64,000 nt of DNA from Buttiauxella izardii (GTDB lineage Bacteria; Pseudomonadota; Gammaproteobacteria; Enterobacterales; Enterobacteriaceae). The notes beneath the pieces were generated by a model that saw nothing but the letters and a program-made list of their open reading frames with translations, did no database searches and was not told the DNA's origin. Numbering within the stretch: position 1 is the first letter of the stretch; each line of letters begins with the position of its first letter. This document shows positions 39,315-49,426 of this stretch, one piece after another. The position numbers and the translations under genes are program-made. The DNA lies in the NCBI RefSeq assembly GCF_003601925.1, contig NZ_QZWH01000044.1, forward strand, positions 1 to 64,000, in the 5' to 3' direction.

Positions 39315-40445
39315 ATGAAAGTTAAAGTACTGTCCCTCCTGGTTCCAGCATTGCTGGTAGCAGGCACCGCTCATGCGGCCGAAATTTATAACAAAGACGG
39401 CAACAAATTAGATCTGTACGGTAAAGTAGATGGCTTACATTACTTTTCTGACAACGATGGTCAAGACGGTGACCAGTCATATGTTCGTATCGGTTTCAAA
39501 GGTGAAACTCAGATTAATGACCAACTGACCGGTTACGGCCAGTGGGAATACAACGTTCAAGCTAACAACACCGAAGGTAGCAGCGATCAGGCGTGGACTC
39601 GTCTGGGCTTCGCAGGTGTGCGTTTTGCTGACTACGGTTCATTCGACTACGGTCGTAACTACGGCGTTGTATACGACGTAACTTCATGGACTGACGTTCT
39701 GCCAGAATTTGGCGGCGACACTTACGGTTCTGATAACTTCCTGCAATCTCGTGCAAACGGCGTTGCAACTTACCGTAACACCGACTTCTTCGGTCTGGTT
39801 GACGGCCTGAACTTTGCTCTGCAATACCAGGGTAAAAACGGCAGCGTTTCTGGCGAAGGCTCTACAGCTAACGGCCGTGGCGCTCTGAAACAGAACGGTG
39901 ACGGCTTCGGCGGTTCCCTGACTTATGATCTGGGCGAAGGCTTCAGCATCGGTTCAGCGATTTCTAGCTCCAAGCGTACTACTGAGCAGAACAGTGCTGC
40001 ATACAAGGGTGACGGCGATCGCGCTGAAACTTACAGCGGCGGCATGAAATATGATGCTAACAACGTTTACCTGGCAGCACAGTACACCCAGACTTACAAC
40101 GCGACTCGTTTCGGTACCAAAAACGGCGTGAATAGTGATGGCTCAATTACAACTGGTGGCTTTGCTAACAAAGCACAGAACTTTGAAGTTGTAGCTCAGT
40201 ACCAGTTCGACTTCGGTCTGCGTCCTTCCGTTGCTTACCTGCAATCCAAAGGTAAAGACATCGAAGGTTACGGCGACCAGGATCTGGTTAAATATGTTGA
40301 TGTTGGCGCGACTTACTACTTCAACAAAAACATGTCTACCTACGTTGATTACAAAATCAACCTGCTGGATGACAACAACTTCACCCGTGATGCCGGTGTT
40401 AACACCGATGACATCGTAGGTGTTGGTCTGGTTTACCAGTTCTAA
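39315..40445 (+). CDS. ompC: OmpC, outer membrane porin C
   Basis: A 376-residue trimeric general porin. A 21-residue signal peptide ends AHA; the mature protein starts [20 protein letters not shown]. The pore-constricting loop 3 contains [13 protein letters not shown], and the protein ends GLVYQF with the terminal Phe needed for Bam assembly. The adjacent micF and the OmpR site pattern identify it as OmpC rather than OmpF. Surface loops differ from E. coli, as usual. Confidence 0.95.
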   Translation: MKVKVLSLLVPALLVAGTAHAAEIYNKDGNKLDLYGKVDGLHYFSDNDGQDGDQSYVRIGFKGETQINDQLTGYGQWEYNVQANNTEGSSDQAWTRLGFAGVRFADYGSFDYGRNYGVVYDVTSWTDVLPEFGGDTYGSDNFLQSRANGVATYRNTDFFGLVDGLNFALQYQGKNGSVSGEGSTANGRGALKQNGDGFGGSLTYDLGEGFSIGSAISSSKRTTEQNSAAYKGDGDRAETYSGGMKYDANNVYLAAQYTQTYNATRFGTKNGVNSDGSITTGGFANKAQNFEVVAQYQFDFGLRPSVAYLQSKGKDIEGYGDQDLVKYVDVGATYYFNKNMSTYVDYKINLLDDNNFTRDAGVNTDDIVGVGLVYQF

Positions 40446-40471
40446 TTCCTGCTTAAGCAGTGTGAGTTCTA

Positions 40472-40497
40472 AAAGGCGCCTCAGGGCGCCTTTTTTA
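40472..40497 (+). terminator. ompC terminator
   Basis: AAAGGCGCC, TCAG loop, GGGCGCCTTTTTT is a strong GC stem with a T-run, 26 bases after the stop. Confidence 0.93.
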
Positions 40498-40584
40498 CGT
40501 CTGAACCCTCAACAACCTGCACTTTTAAACCAATTTTTTTGCCAGTTGGTGTACCCTTTTGCGCTCAAACAGGAGAGAGAAACA

Positions 40585-41625
40585 ATGGACTTACGATTAC
40601 TACGCTATGGCCTGTTTGCCATAGTTCTGGGCGCTTTAGCAGGCTGTGATAACCCAACGGCGAAAGGCAATTCCGGCATGGTGCTGGAAGGCAAAACCAT
40701 GGGAACTTACTGGCGTACGAGCCTTGCGGGCGTAGACGATGCCCGCCAAACGGAACTGCGCGAAAAAATCCAGGCGCAGTTAGACGGCGATGACCGCTTG
40801 TTGTCGACGTACAAAAAAGATTCCGCGCTCTCCCGATTTAACCAATCAGCATCGACAGAACCTTATCCGGTGGCGGAAGCGATGAGCGATATTGTGACCA
40901 TGGCGCTGCGCATCGGGGCGAAAACCGATGGCGCGATGGATATCACCGTTGGGCCGCTGGTGAATTTGTGGGGGTTTGGCCCGGATAAACAGCCAATCAA
41001 AACCCCAGACCAGGCGCAAATAGATGCGGCAAAAGCACTCACCGGTTTGCATCATCTGACGGTGATTAACCAGGCTGGAACGCAGTATTTGCGCAAAGAT
41101 CTTCCGGGCTTGTATGTTGATCTTTCAACCATGGGCGAAGGTTATGCGGCGGATCATCTGGCGCGTTTGATGGAACAAAACGGCATCAGCCGTTACCTGG
41201 TTTCCGTCGGCGGGGCAGTGGTGACACGCGGCACTAACGCAGATGGCAAAGCCTGGCGCGTGGCGATTCAAAAACCAACCGATCGTGAAAACGCGGTGCA
41301 GGCGGTGGTCGATCTCAACGGTCACGGCATCAGCACTTCAGGAAGCTATCGCAATTATTACGAACTCGATGGCAAGCGCCTTTCACATGTGATTGACCCA
41401 AAAACCGGGCAGCCGATTCAACACAAACTGGTATCCGCGACGGTGATTTCACCCACGGCGATGGAAGCCGATGGTTGGGACACCGGACTGATGGTGCTCG
41501 GTACTGAAAAAGCGAAACAGGTCGCAGAAAAAGAGGGACTGGCGGTCTATTTGATCACCAAAGAGGGCGACAGTTTTTCCACGTGGATGTCGCCGCAATT
41601 TAAGACCTTCTTACTTAGCGAGTAA
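40585..41625 (+). CDS. apbE: ApbE, FAD:protein FMN transferase lipoprotein
   Basis: A 346-residue periplasmic lipoprotein (E. coli 351) that flavinylates target proteins such as RnfG/NqrC with FMN. The lipobox is LGALAGC with Cys21 as lipidation site. Conserved blocks are GKTMGTYW, DRLLSTYKKDSALSRFN, VDLSTMGEGYAAD and SGSYRNYY...SHVIDPKTGQP. The ATG at 40585 follows AGGAGAGAGA. It lies between ompC and ada, as in E. coli. Confidence 0.94.
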   Translation: MDLRLLRYGLFAIVLGALAGCDNPTAKGNSGMVLEGKTMGTYWRTSLAGVDDARQTELREKIQAQLDGDDRLLSTYKKDSALSRFNQSASTEPYPVAEAMSDIVTMALRIGAKTDGAMDITVGPLVNLWGFGPDKQPIKTPDQAQIDAAKALTGLHHLTVINQAGTQYLRKDLPGLYVDLSTMGEGYAADHLARLMEQNGISRYLVSVGGAVVTRGTNADGKAWRVAIQKPTDRENAVQAVVDLNGHGISTSGSYRNYYELDGKRLSHVIDPKTGQPIQHKLVSATVISPTAMEADGWDTGLMVLGTEKAKQVAEKEGLAVYLITKEGDSFSTWMSPQFKTFLLSE

Positions 41626-41645
41626 AATTAAAAAGCAAGATTGCG
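41625..41645 (+). promoter_or_regulatory. Candidate Ada-binding site
   Basis: AAATTAAAAAGCAAGATTG resembles the E. coli ada control sequence: an AAT A-box and a GCAA B-box in the order bound by methylated Ada, placed about 80 bases before the ada ATG. Confidence 0.6.
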
Positions 41646-41706
41646 GGTTTCCCGCCACGGCAATGCTGTCAAAGTCATACCATGACAGCAAAAACAGGAG
41701 CCAGTC

Positions 41707-42777
41707 ATGAAAACGATTATTGACGAAAACACTGATCAAAGCCGTTGGCAGGCCGTGGAAACCCGCGATACTCGTTCTGACGGGCAATTTGTGTTTGCGG
41801 TGAAAACCACCGGAATCTGCTGCCGACCTTCTTGTCGCGCACGCCATCCGCTGCGTAAAAACGTTCTGTTTTTTGAAAATGTCGATGCCGCGGTGAAAGC
41901 CGGATTCCGTCCGTGCAAACGCTGCCAGCCGGATAAACTCGCGCCTGAGCAACAGCGCATCGACCGTATTACCCAGGCTTGCCGAATCCTCGAAACCAGC
42001 AGCGAACCGATGGTGCTGGCTGAACTCGCGGCGCAAGTTGCCATGAGCCCCTTTCATTTTCATCGTCTCTTCAAACAGGTCACTGGCTTAACGCCTCACG
42101 CCTGGCAAAAAGCGCTGCGTGCCAAACGGCTGCGCGAGCAACTGACTGAAGGTGAACAAGTCACGCGTGCTGTATTCGATGCGGGTTATCAGTCTGGCAG
42201 TAATTTTTATCAGCAGGCCGATGAGGTTCTGGGAATGACGGCAAAGCAATATCGTCGCGGTGGCGAACGAACAGCGATTCAATTTGTGGTTGGTTCATGC
42301 TGTCTGGGGGAATTCCTGGTGGCCCAGAGCGAGCGCGGGATTTGCGCCATACTATTGGGTAACGATGCACAAAGTTTGATTTGCGAGCTGGAAACGCTGT
42401 TCCCGCATTCGTCACTCGATGTGGGCGATGACCCCTTTGCCCGGCGGGTGGCGCAAGTAGTGAGCGTGCTGGAACATCCCGGCAAGCCAATAACGTTACC
42501 GCTGGATATCCAGGGAACCGCCTTTCAGCAGCAAGTCTGGCAGGCGTTACGTGAAATCCCGGCGGGGCAAACCGCCAGTTACAGTGATATTGCCCAGCGT
42601 ATTGGCAAACCGCAGGCCGTTCGCGCCGTCGCGGGAGCCTGCGCGGCAAACAAACTGGCGGTTGTGATTCCCTGCCATCGTGTGGTGCGCAATGACGGTG
42701 CGCTTTCGGGTTACCGCTGGGGCGTGGATCGTAAGCGTCAGTTACTTGAGATTGAAGCCAAACAGCAGGAGGAGTGA
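41707..42777 (+). CDS. ada: Ada, methylphosphotriester/O6-methylguanine methyltransferase and activator
   Basis: A 356-residue bifunctional protein (E. coli 354). The N-terminal zinc domain holds four cysteines (39, 43, 70, 73; one later than E. coli numbering), with Cys39 accepting methyl groups from phosphotriesters. An AraC-type helix-turn-helix spans about 85-185. The C-terminal methyltransferase has the active site IPCHRV with Cys323. Methylated Ada activates ada-alkB. It overlaps alkB by one base. Confidence 0.95.
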   Translation: MKTIIDENTDQSRWQAVETRDTRSDGQFVFAVKTTGICCRPSCRARHPLRKNVLFFENVDAAVKAGFRPCKRCQPDKLAPEQQRIDRITQACRILETSSEPMVLAELAAQVAMSPFHFHRLFKQVTGLTPHAWQKALRAKRLREQLTEGEQVTRAVFDAGYQSGSNFYQQADEVLGMTAKQYRRGGERTAIQFVVGSCCLGEFLVAQSERGICAILLGNDAQSLICELETLFPHSSLDVGDDPFARRVAQVVSVLEHPGKPITLPLDIQGTAFQQQVWQALREIPAGQTASYSDIAQRIGKPQAVRAVAGACAANKLAVVIPCHRVVRNDGALSGYRWGVDRKRQLLEIEAKQQEE

Positions 42778-43418
42778 TGCTCGATTTATTTGCCGATGAA
42801 GCGCCGTGGCAGGAGCCGCTGGCGGAGGGCGCGGTGATCCTGCGCCGCTTTGCCTGTGCCGATGCGCAGGGGTTAATCGCGCAAATTATGCAACTTGCCG
42901 GGCAATCGCCATTTCGCCAGATGGTCACGCCGGGCGGGTACACGATGTCGGTAGCGATGACCAATTGCGGAGAAGTCGGCTGGACGACCGACAGCCACGG
43001 CTATCTTTATTCGCCCATCGATCCGCTGACTTCGCAGCCCTGGCCCGCGATGCCGACACTTTTTCGTGAGCTATCTGATGCGGCGTCGAAAGCGGCGGGA
43101 TATCCCGATTTTGCCCCGGACGCCTGCCTGATTAACCGCTACGCGCCGGGGGCCAAACTCTCGCTGCATCAGGATAAGGACGAGCTGAATCTGCAACAGC
43201 CCATCGTTTCTGTGTCCCTTGGCGTACCCGCCGTATTCCAGTTCGGTGGCCTTAAACGCAACGATCCGCTTAAGCGCGTGATGCTTGAACATGGCGATGT
43301 GGTGGTCTGGGGCGGCGCTTCCCGGCTGTTTTACCATGGCATTTTACCGCTCAAACCCGCGCAGCACGCGCTTACCAATGAATACCGCTACAACATTACG
43401 TTCCGCCACACTCGATAA
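42777..43418 (+). CDS. alkB: AlkB, DNA oxidative demethylase
   Basis: A 213-residue Fe(II)/2-oxoglutarate dioxygenase that removes 1-methyladenine and 3-methylcytosine lesions. It has FRQMVTPGGYTMSVAMTN (substrate lid), LINRYAPGAKLSLHQDKDE with the HxD iron ligands, FYHGI with the distal His, and RYNITFR for 2-oxoglutarate. The ATG at 42777 overlaps the ada stop (TGATG) after GGAGGAG and gives the family start MLDLFAD. Second gene of the ada operon. Confidence 0.96.
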   Translation: MLDLFADEAPWQEPLAEGAVILRRFACADAQGLIAQIMQLAGQSPFRQMVTPGGYTMSVAMTNCGEVGWTTDSHGYLYSPIDPLTSQPWPAMPTLFRELSDAASKAAGYPDFAPDACLINRYAPGAKLSLHQDKDELNLQQPIVSVSLGVPAVFQFGGLKRNDPLKRVMLEHGDVVVWGGASRLFYHGILPLKPAQHALTNEYRYNITFRHTR

Positions 43419-43489
43419 TAAGAATTATTCTTGCTGTTAAAGCCGAGACGTTTAAACTGCTCGCTGTTTTCGATTTTGGGTAGTGAGTG

Positions 43490-45136
43490 ATGGAACTTTT
43501 GCGTGTGGTTTACCGCCAGTATCGCTGGCCTTTCTTGATGGTAATGGCATTAAGCCTGCTTAGCGCGGCGCTCGGTATTGGCTTGATCGCCTTTATCAAC
43601 CTGCGTTTAATTGAGACGCCTGATATTTCCCTTTCCGTTTTGCCGGAATTTCTCGGCCTGTTGCTGCTATTAATGGCGGTGACGCTCGGCTCGCAATTAG
43701 CGTTAACCACACTTGGCCACCATTTCGTTTACCGCCTGCGCAGCGAATTTATTAAGCGCCTGATGGACACCCACGTTGAGCGCGTCGAACAACTCGGCAA
43801 TGCCGCGTTGCTGGCGGGTTTAACCAGCGATGTGCGCAACATCACCATCGCTTTTGTACGTCTCCCGGAACTGGTGCAGGGCATTATTTTAACCTTCGGT
43901 TCTGCGGCATACCTCGCATGGTTATCACCAAAAATGCTTGGCGTGACGGCGATTTGGGTGGCTGTCACCATCTTCGGCGGTTACGTATTAGTGAAGCATG
44001 TGTACAGACACCTGGCGCAACTGCGTGAAATCGAAGACCAGCTGTATAACGATTACCAGACCGTGATCGAAGGGCGCAAAGAGCTGGCGTTAAACCGCGA
44101 GCGGGCGGAACGCGTCTACGAAGACACTTATATTCCTCACGCCCATGACTACCGTCGTCATATTATTCGCGCCGATACCTTCCATTTGAGCGCCGTGAAC
44201 TGGTCGAACATTATGATGCTCGGCGTGATTGGCCTGGTGTTCTGGATGGCGAACAGCCTCGGCTGGTCTGATACCAACGTGGCAGCAACTTTTTCCCTGA
44301 CGCTGCTGTTCTTACGCACGCCGATGCTCTCAGCGGTTGGCGCATTGCCGACGCTTTTAACCGCACAAGTGGCGTTCAACAAACTCAATAAATTCCACCT
44401 CGCGCCTTACGAAGAAGCCTTCCCGCGTAGTAAAGAGCCGGTTCGCTGGCAAACGCTGGAAATGCGCGATGTGGTGTTCCAATACGGCGACAACACGTTC
44501 TCCGTCGGCCCGTTGAATCTCAAAATCGAACGTGGCGAACTGCTGTTCCTGATTGGCGGCAACGGCAGCGGAAAATCCACCATGGCGATGTTGCTCACCG
44601 GGCTGTATCAGCCGATCTCGGGCGCAATCTATCTCGATGGCAAAAAGATTGATGCCAGTAATCAGGATGATTATCGCAAGCTGTTTTCTGCGGTGTTCAC
44701 CGATGTTTGGCTGTTTGACCGTTTGCTTGGCCCGCAGGGCGTTCCGGCGAATCCTGAGCTGGTGGCAACCTGGCTTGAACGCCTGAAAATGAGCAACAAA
44801 CTAGAGTTGGAAAACGGCACCATCCTGAATCTGAAACTTTCGAAAGGGCAGAAGAAACGCGTGGCGTTATTACTGGCGCTGGCGGAAGAGCGCGACATCA
44901 TCCTGCTGGATGAATGGGCCGCCGACCAGGACCCGCATTTCCGCCGCGAGTTTTACCAGACACTGCTGCCATTAATGCAGCAAATGGGTAAAACCATTTT
45001 CGCCATCAGCCATGACGATCATTACTTTATTCATGCGGATCGATTGCTGGAAATGCGTCATGGAAAACTCAGTGAATTAACCGGGCTTGAACGCGACAGT
45101 GCGTCGCGCGATGCGGTTGCGCGAACCGAGAACTGA
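43490..45136 (+). CDS. yojI: YojI, ABC exporter (microcin J25 efflux family)
   Basis: A 548-residue half-transporter (E. coli 547) with six membrane helices in residues 1-300 and a C-terminal ATPase domain: Walker [10 protein letters not shown], signature LSKGQKKR (non-canonical, as in E. coli YojI), and Walker [13 protein letters not shown]. In E. coli it exports microcin J25 with TolC. ATG 43490 is chosen over the adjacent GTG 43487 by homology to the MELL start. Confidence 0.93.
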   Translation: MELLRVVYRQYRWPFLMVMALSLLSAALGIGLIAFINLRLIETPDISLSVLPEFLGLLLLLMAVTLGSQLALTTLGHHFVYRLRSEFIKRLMDTHVERVEQLGNAALLAGLTSDVRNITIAFVRLPELVQGIILTFGSAAYLAWLSPKMLGVTAIWVAVTIFGGYVLVKHVYRHLAQLREIEDQLYNDYQTVIEGRKELALNRERAERVYEDTYIPHAHDYRRHIIRADTFHLSAVNWSNIMMLGVIGLVFWMANSLGWSDTNVAATFSLTLLFLRTPMLSAVGALPTLLTAQVAFNKLNKFHLAPYEEAFPRSKEPVRWQTLEMRDVVFQYGDNTFSVGPLNLKIERGELLFLIGGNGSGKSTMAMLLTGLYQPISGAIYLDGKKIDASNQDDYRKLFSAVFTDVWLFDRLLGPQGVPANPELVATWLERLKMSNKLELENGTILNLKLSKGQKKRVALLLALAEERDIILLDEWAADQDPHFRREFYQTLLPLMQQMGKTIFAISHDDHYFIHADRLLEMRHGKLSELTGLERDSASRDAVARTEN

Positions 45137-45160
45137 TCTGCTGTCGGCGTTCATTTCAAA

Positions 45161-45223
45161 TGGGTGGATGACATCCACCCAACAACACCGAATCGTAGGT
45201 CGGGCAAGCGCAGCGCCCCCGAC
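45161..45223. repeat. Hairpin plus REP unit after yojI
   Basis: TGGGTGGAT, GAC loop, ATCCACCCA (45161-45181) is a perfect 9-base stem. It is followed by the REP-type CGTAGGTCGGGCAAGCGCAG, then CGCCCCCGAC (45194-45223). Confidence 0.8.
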
Positions 45224-45289
45224 AAAATCTGGTTAACTGCTCCCCAACAGGCTATAACTTAGCTCGTCTTTCACAGGGAAAACTGCCAG

Positions 45290-46729
45290 ATGTCTGTTAC
45301 TACGAAGTCCGCCGCAAAGTACGGTACCAAACAGCGTGAGCAAGACCGAGCCCGAATCCTCCAGATTCTGTTAACCAATAAAGCCGTCGCCACCGGCATT
45401 CTCGATAAAACCCCACAGCCGGACGCTCATACCCCCGAGCAGGATATTGCCGAAATCGTCAAACTGGTGGCGCGACTGCCTGCCGCTGACCTCGCCGACG
45501 TACTCGAAGCCTTACCCAGCGATGAGCGCCATGCATTGTGGAGCCTGGTGAGAGAAGACCAGCGTGGCAAAGTGCTGATTGAGGCCTCGGAAACCGTCTG
45601 GGATGACCTGATTGAAGATATGAGCGACAAAGCGTTGCTCAATACTATTCGCCCGCTGGATATCGACGACCAAATTTACCTCGCGCAATACCTCCCTCGC
45701 GACCTGATGGGGCGCTTGCTGGCGACGTTGCCGCAGGAACAACGCGCTCGCGTCCGACAAGTGCTGCATTACGAAAAGCACAGCGTCGGCGCGATTATGG
45801 ATTTCGAGGTGATCACCGTGCGGGCGGATGTCACGCTGGCGGTGGTGCAACGTTTCCTGCGTTTGCGCGGTAAAGTGCCGCAAAATACCGATAAAGTGTT
45901 CGTTACCACACGCGATAAAACGCTGATCGGCGAACTCGGTTTGACTTCCATTTTGCTACACGCGCCGCAAACGCGGGTGCTGGAAGTCATGGACGACAAC
46001 CCGACCTGTTTCGCCCCGGAAGACAACGACGAAGTTGCAGCACGAACCTTCGAGCGTGACGACTTAGTCAGTGCGGCGGTCATCGACAGCAGCGGCAAAC
46101 TGATTGGCCGCCTGACAATCGACGAAATTGTTGATGTGGTTTACGAAGAAACCGATAACGATTTGCGCCGCATGGGTGGCTTGAGCGCCGAAGAAGATGT
46201 GTTCGCGCCAGTCAGCAAAGCGGTGAAGGCGCGTTGGGCTTGGCTGGCGTTGAATTTATGCACCGCCTTTGTCGCCTCGCGCGTGATTGGCCTGTTTGAA
46301 CATACCATTTCGCAACTGGTGGCTTTGGCGTCGTTAATGCCGATTGTGGCCGGGATTGGCGGCAATACGGGCAACCAGACCATCACCATGATTGTGCGCG
46401 CACTGGCGCTGCAACACATCCAGCCGGGTAACTTCTCGTTCCTGGTTTTGCGTGAACTGGGCGTTGCGCTGATTAACGGCATCGTCTGGGGCGGGGTGAT
46501 GGGCGGCGTGACCTGGCTGCTCTACGACGACCTCGCATTAGGCGGCGTGATGACCCTGGCGATGATACTGAATTTGTTAGTGGCGTCATTGATGGGCGTG
46601 CTGATCCCGATTTTCATGATTCGCATGGGCAAAGACCCAGCTGTGGGTTCCAGCGTCATGATTACCGCCGTTACCGACACCGGCGGCTTCTTTATTTTCC
46701 TCGGCCTTGCGACGATATTTTTACTTTAG
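45290..46729 (+). CDS. mgtE: MgtE-family magnesium transporter
   Basis: A 479-residue Mg2+ channel/transporter. An N-terminal MgtE_N helical domain (about 50-155, LPAADLADVLEALP), a CBS pair (about 165-290, TIDEIVDVVYEE) and five membrane helices in the last third are visible. The transmembrane signature is PIVAGIGGNTGNQTITMIVR, and the Mg2+-site aspartate lies in ITAVTDTGGFF. The cytosolic domains act as a magnesium sensor in the family. E. coli K-12 has no gene here; it sits between yojI and modA, close to a likely rearrangement junction. Confidence 0.92.
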   Translation: MSVTTKSAAKYGTKQREQDRARILQILLTNKAVATGILDKTPQPDAHTPEQDIAEIVKLVARLPAADLADVLEALPSDERHALWSLVREDQRGKVLIEASETVWDDLIEDMSDKALLNTIRPLDIDDQIYLAQYLPRDLMGRLLATLPQEQRARVRQVLHYEKHSVGAIMDFEVITVRADVTLAVVQRFLRLRGKVPQNTDKVFVTTRDKTLIGELGLTSILLHAPQTRVLEVMDDNPTCFAPEDNDEVAARTFERDDLVSAAVIDSSGKLIGRLTIDEIVDVVYEETDNDLRRMGGLSAEEDVFAPVSKAVKARWAWLALNLCTAFVASRVIGLFEHTISQLVALASLMPIVAGIGGNTGNQTITMIVRALALQHIQPGNFSFLVLRELGVALINGIVWGGVMGGVTWLLYDDLALGGVMTLAMILNLLVASLMGVLIPIFMIRMGKDPAVGSSVMITAVTDTGGFFIFLGLATIFLL

Positions 46730-46808
46730 CTGTAGTGGCTTGTCGGCAACTGGCGGATAAACTTTCCGTCGCTTCTGCCGATAAGTTCTGTAATTTCCGT
46801 CTTAGCAC

Positions 46809-46832
46809 CGTTATATTATGGAGTACATAACG
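46809..46832 (+). promoter_or_regulatory. ModE operator of modABC
   Basis: CGTTATATT-ATGGAG-TACATAACG is an imperfect palindrome close to the E. coli modA operator and the ModE consensus (TATAT-N7-TAYAT). It is centred about 32 bases before modA, where molybdate-bound ModE represses. Confidence 0.85.
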
Positions 46833-46852
46833 AAACTCAGTGGAGTAATAAA

Positions 46853-47626
46853 ATGGCTAAGCAGTGGGTACGTCTGGCATTAGGCGCGGCTTTGAGCGTC
46901 ACGTTGGCAGGGCAGGCATTCGCCGATAACACTAAAATCACCGTTTTTGCCGCCGCATCGTTAACCAATGCGATGCAGGATATTGCCACGCAATATCAGA
47001 AAGGTAAGACGGTCGAAATCGCTTCTTCTTTCGCTTCTTCTTCAACGCTGGCGCGCCAGATTGAAGCCGGTGCGCCAGCGGATTTATTCATTTCTGCCGA
47101 CCAGAAATGGATGGATTACGCGGTTAGCAAAGACGCCATCAAAACCGACTCTCGGGAAACATTGCTCGGCAACAGCCTGGTGGTTGTCGCGCCAAAAGCT
47201 AGCAAAATTGGCGACGTGAAGATTGACGCTAAAACTGACTGGGCTTCATTGCTCAACGGTGGCCGCCTGGCGGTTGGCGACCCGGACCACGTTCCAGCCG
47301 GCATTTATGCCAAAGAAGCGCTGCAAAAATTAGGCGCGTGGGATACGCTATCGCCAAAATTAGCTCCGGCAGAAGATGTCCGTGGCGCACTGGCGCTGGT
47401 TGAACGCGACGAAGCTCCACTCGGTATCGTTTATGGTTCCGATGCGGTGGCAAGCAAGGGCGTGAAAGTCGTCGGCACCTTCCCGGAAGATTCCCACAAA
47501 AAAGTGGAATATCCGATTGCGATTGTTAAAGGCCACGAAAACCCAACCGTTACGGCGTTTTATAACTATCTGAAAGGACCGGAAGCGGGAGCTATCTTCC
47601 AACGTTACGGATTTACGACTAAATAA
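46853..47626 (+). CDS. modA: ModA, periplasmic molybdate-binding protein
   Basis: A 257-residue exported protein (E. coli 257). A signal peptide ending AFA is followed by mature DNTKITVFAAASLTNAMQDI, the oxyanion-binding ASLT motif; SFASSSTLARQIEAGAPADLF and YGSDAV complete the site. Its stop overlaps the modB start (TAATG). Binds molybdate and tungstate for ModBC. Confidence 0.96.
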   Translation: MAKQWVRLALGAALSVTLAGQAFADNTKITVFAAASLTNAMQDIATQYQKGKTVEIASSFASSSTLARQIEAGAPADLFISADQKWMDYAVSKDAIKTDSRETLLGNSLVVVAPKASKIGDVKIDAKTDWASLLNGGRLAVGDPDHVPAGIYAKEALQKLGAWDTLSPKLAPAEDVRGALALVERDEAPLGIVYGSDAVASKGVKVVGTFPEDSHKKVEYPIAIVKGHENPTVTAFYNYLKGPEAGAIFQRYGFTTK

Positions 47627-48318
47627 TGATATTGACCGATCCCGAATGGCAGGCGGTTTTACTGAGCCTGAAAGTCTCCACCCTAGCGGTGCTATTTAGC
47701 CTTCCTTTTGGGATCTTATTTGCCTGGGTGCTGGTGCGTTGCCGGTTCCCTGGCAAAGCGCTGCTCGATAGTATTATCCACCTCCCGTTAGTGCTCCCGC
47801 CTGTGGTTGTCGGTTATTTATTGCTGATTGCGATGGGGCGGCGCGGTGTAATAGGAGCCTGGATTTACGACGTATTCGGCATTACCTTCGCGTTTAGCTG
47901 GCGTGGCGCGGTACTGGCGGCGGCCGTGATGTCGTTCCCGTTGATGGTGCGAGCCATCCGCCTGGCGCTGGAAGGCGTGGATATGAAACTCGAGCAAGCC
48001 GCCCGCACGCTCGGAGCCGGGCGTTGGCGCGTGTTCTGCACTATCACGTTGCCGCTGACGCTGCCGGGAATTATTGCCGGAACCGTGCTGGCATTTGCCC
48101 GTTCGCTCGGCGAGTTTGGCGCAACCATTACCTTCGTTTCCAACATTCCCGGTGAAACGCGCACCATCCCTTCGGCAATGTACACCCTGATTCAAACTCC
48201 CGGCGGCGAAAGTGCGGCGGCGCGTTTATGCATGATTTCCATTGTGCTGGCGCTGGTTTCTTTGCTGGTGGCGGAATGGCTGGCGCGACAGAGCCGTAAA
48301 CGGATAGGGATTGCCTGA
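47626..48318 (+). CDS. modB: ModB, molybdate ABC transporter permease
   Basis: A 230-residue inner membrane permease with five helices. The EAA loop that docks ModC is [20 protein letters not shown]. The N-terminal [19 protein letters not shown] matches E. coli ModB (229). Overlaps by one base with both modA and modC. Confidence 0.95.
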   Translation: MILTDPEWQAVLLSLKVSTLAVLFSLPFGILFAWVLVRCRFPGKALLDSIIHLPLVLPPVVVGYLLLIAMGRRGVIGAWIYDVFGITFAFSWRGAVLAAAVMSFPLMVRAIRLALEGVDMKLEQAARTLGAGRWRVFCTITLPLTLPGIIAGTVLAFARSLGEFGATITFVSNIPGETRTIPSAMYTLIQTPGGESAAARLCMISIVLALVSLLVAEWLARQSRKRIGIA

Positions 48319-49376
48319 TGCTGGAACTTAATTTCGTGCAGACGCTGGGCGACCATCGTTTAGCGATTAATGAAACCTTGCCGGGGCAGGGAATAACGGC
48401 AGTGTTCGGCGTTTCGGGCGCAGGAAAAACTTCGCTAATCAATGCGATTAGCGGCCTGACTCGCCCGCAACAAGGACGTATCGTTCTTAACGATCGCGTG
48501 TTGAGCGATGCCGAAACTAAATGTTTCCTGGCACCGGAAAAACGCCGCATCGGTTATGTGTTCCAGGATGCGCGACTGTTCCCGCATTACCGGGTGCGCG
48601 GCAATTTGAAATACGGCATGCACCGCAATGCTTCCGGTCAGTTCGATAAACTGGTGGCGTTATTGGGTATCGAACCGCTGTTAGAACGTTTCCCGTGGAG
48701 TCTGTCCGGCGGTGAAAAACAGCGCGTAGCGATTGGTCGCGCTTTATTAACATCGCCGGAATTACTGCTGTTGGACGAGCCTCTCGCCTCGCTGGATATC
48801 CCGCGTAAACGCGAACTGCTGCCGTATCTGCAACGACTGGCGCGAGAAATTAATATCCCGATGCTGTACGTCAGCCATTCACTGGAAGAAATTCTCCATC
48901 TGGCGGATAAAGTGCTGGTGCTCGACGGCGGCGAAGTGAAAGCCTTTGGTAATCTTGAAGAAGTGTGGGGCAGCAGCGTAATGCACCCGTGGCTGCCGAA
49001 AGAACAGCAAAGCAGCGTGCTAAAAGTGACGGTGCTGGAACATCACCCGCATTACGCGATGACCGCACTGGCGCTCGGCGACCAGCATTTGTGGGTCAAT
49101 AAACTCGATAAACCGTTGCAGGCGTCGCTGCGCATTCGCATTCAGGCATCGGACGTTTCGTTGATTCTCCAGCCGCCGATTAACAGCAGTATTCGTAACG
49201 TGCTACGCGCCAAAGTCGCTCAGTGTTATGACGATGAAGGGCAGGTGGAAGTGCAGCTAGAAGTGGGTTCGCGCACGCTGTGGGCGCGCATCAGCCCGTG
49301 GGCGCGGGACGAATTAATGATTAAGCCGGGCCAGTGGTTGTACGCACAAATCAAAAGTGTGTCGATAACGGCATAA
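48318..49376 (+). CDS. modC: ModC, molybdate ABC transporter ATPase
   Basis: A 352-residue ATPase energising ModAB. It has Walker [10 protein letters not shown], signature LSGGEKQR, Walker [13 protein letters not shown] and H-loop SHSLEE. The C-terminal Mop domain (about 290-350) with [11 protein letters not shown] binds molybdate and gives substrate inhibition in the family. Last gene of modABC. Confidence 0.96.
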   Translation: MLELNFVQTLGDHRLAINETLPGQGITAVFGVSGAGKTSLINAISGLTRPQQGRIVLNDRVLSDAETKCFLAPEKRRIGYVFQDARLFPHYRVRGNLKYGMHRNASGQFDKLVALLGIEPLLERFPWSLSGGEKQRVAIGRALLTSPELLLLDEPLASLDIPRKRELLPYLQRLAREINIPMLYVSHSLEEILHLADKVLVLDGGEVKAFGNLEEVWGSSVMHPWLPKEQQSSVLKVTVLEHHPHYAMTALALGDQHLWVNKLDKPLQASLRIRIQASDVSLILQPPINSSIRNVLRAKVAQCYDDEGQVEVQLEVGSRTLWARISPWARDELMIKPGQWLYAQIKSVSITA

Positions 49377-49384
49377 CGGGATCG

Positions 49385-49415
49385 GTAGGGTGGATAAGCG
49401 CAGCGTCATCCACCA
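49385..49415. repeat. REP-type palindrome between modC and ybhA
   Basis: GTAGGGTGGATAAGCGCAGC then GTCATCCACC is a REP variant (GGTGGATAAGCG...CGTCATCCACC) between convergent genes. Confidence 0.7.
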
Positions 49416-49426
49416 TTTTCACCGTT

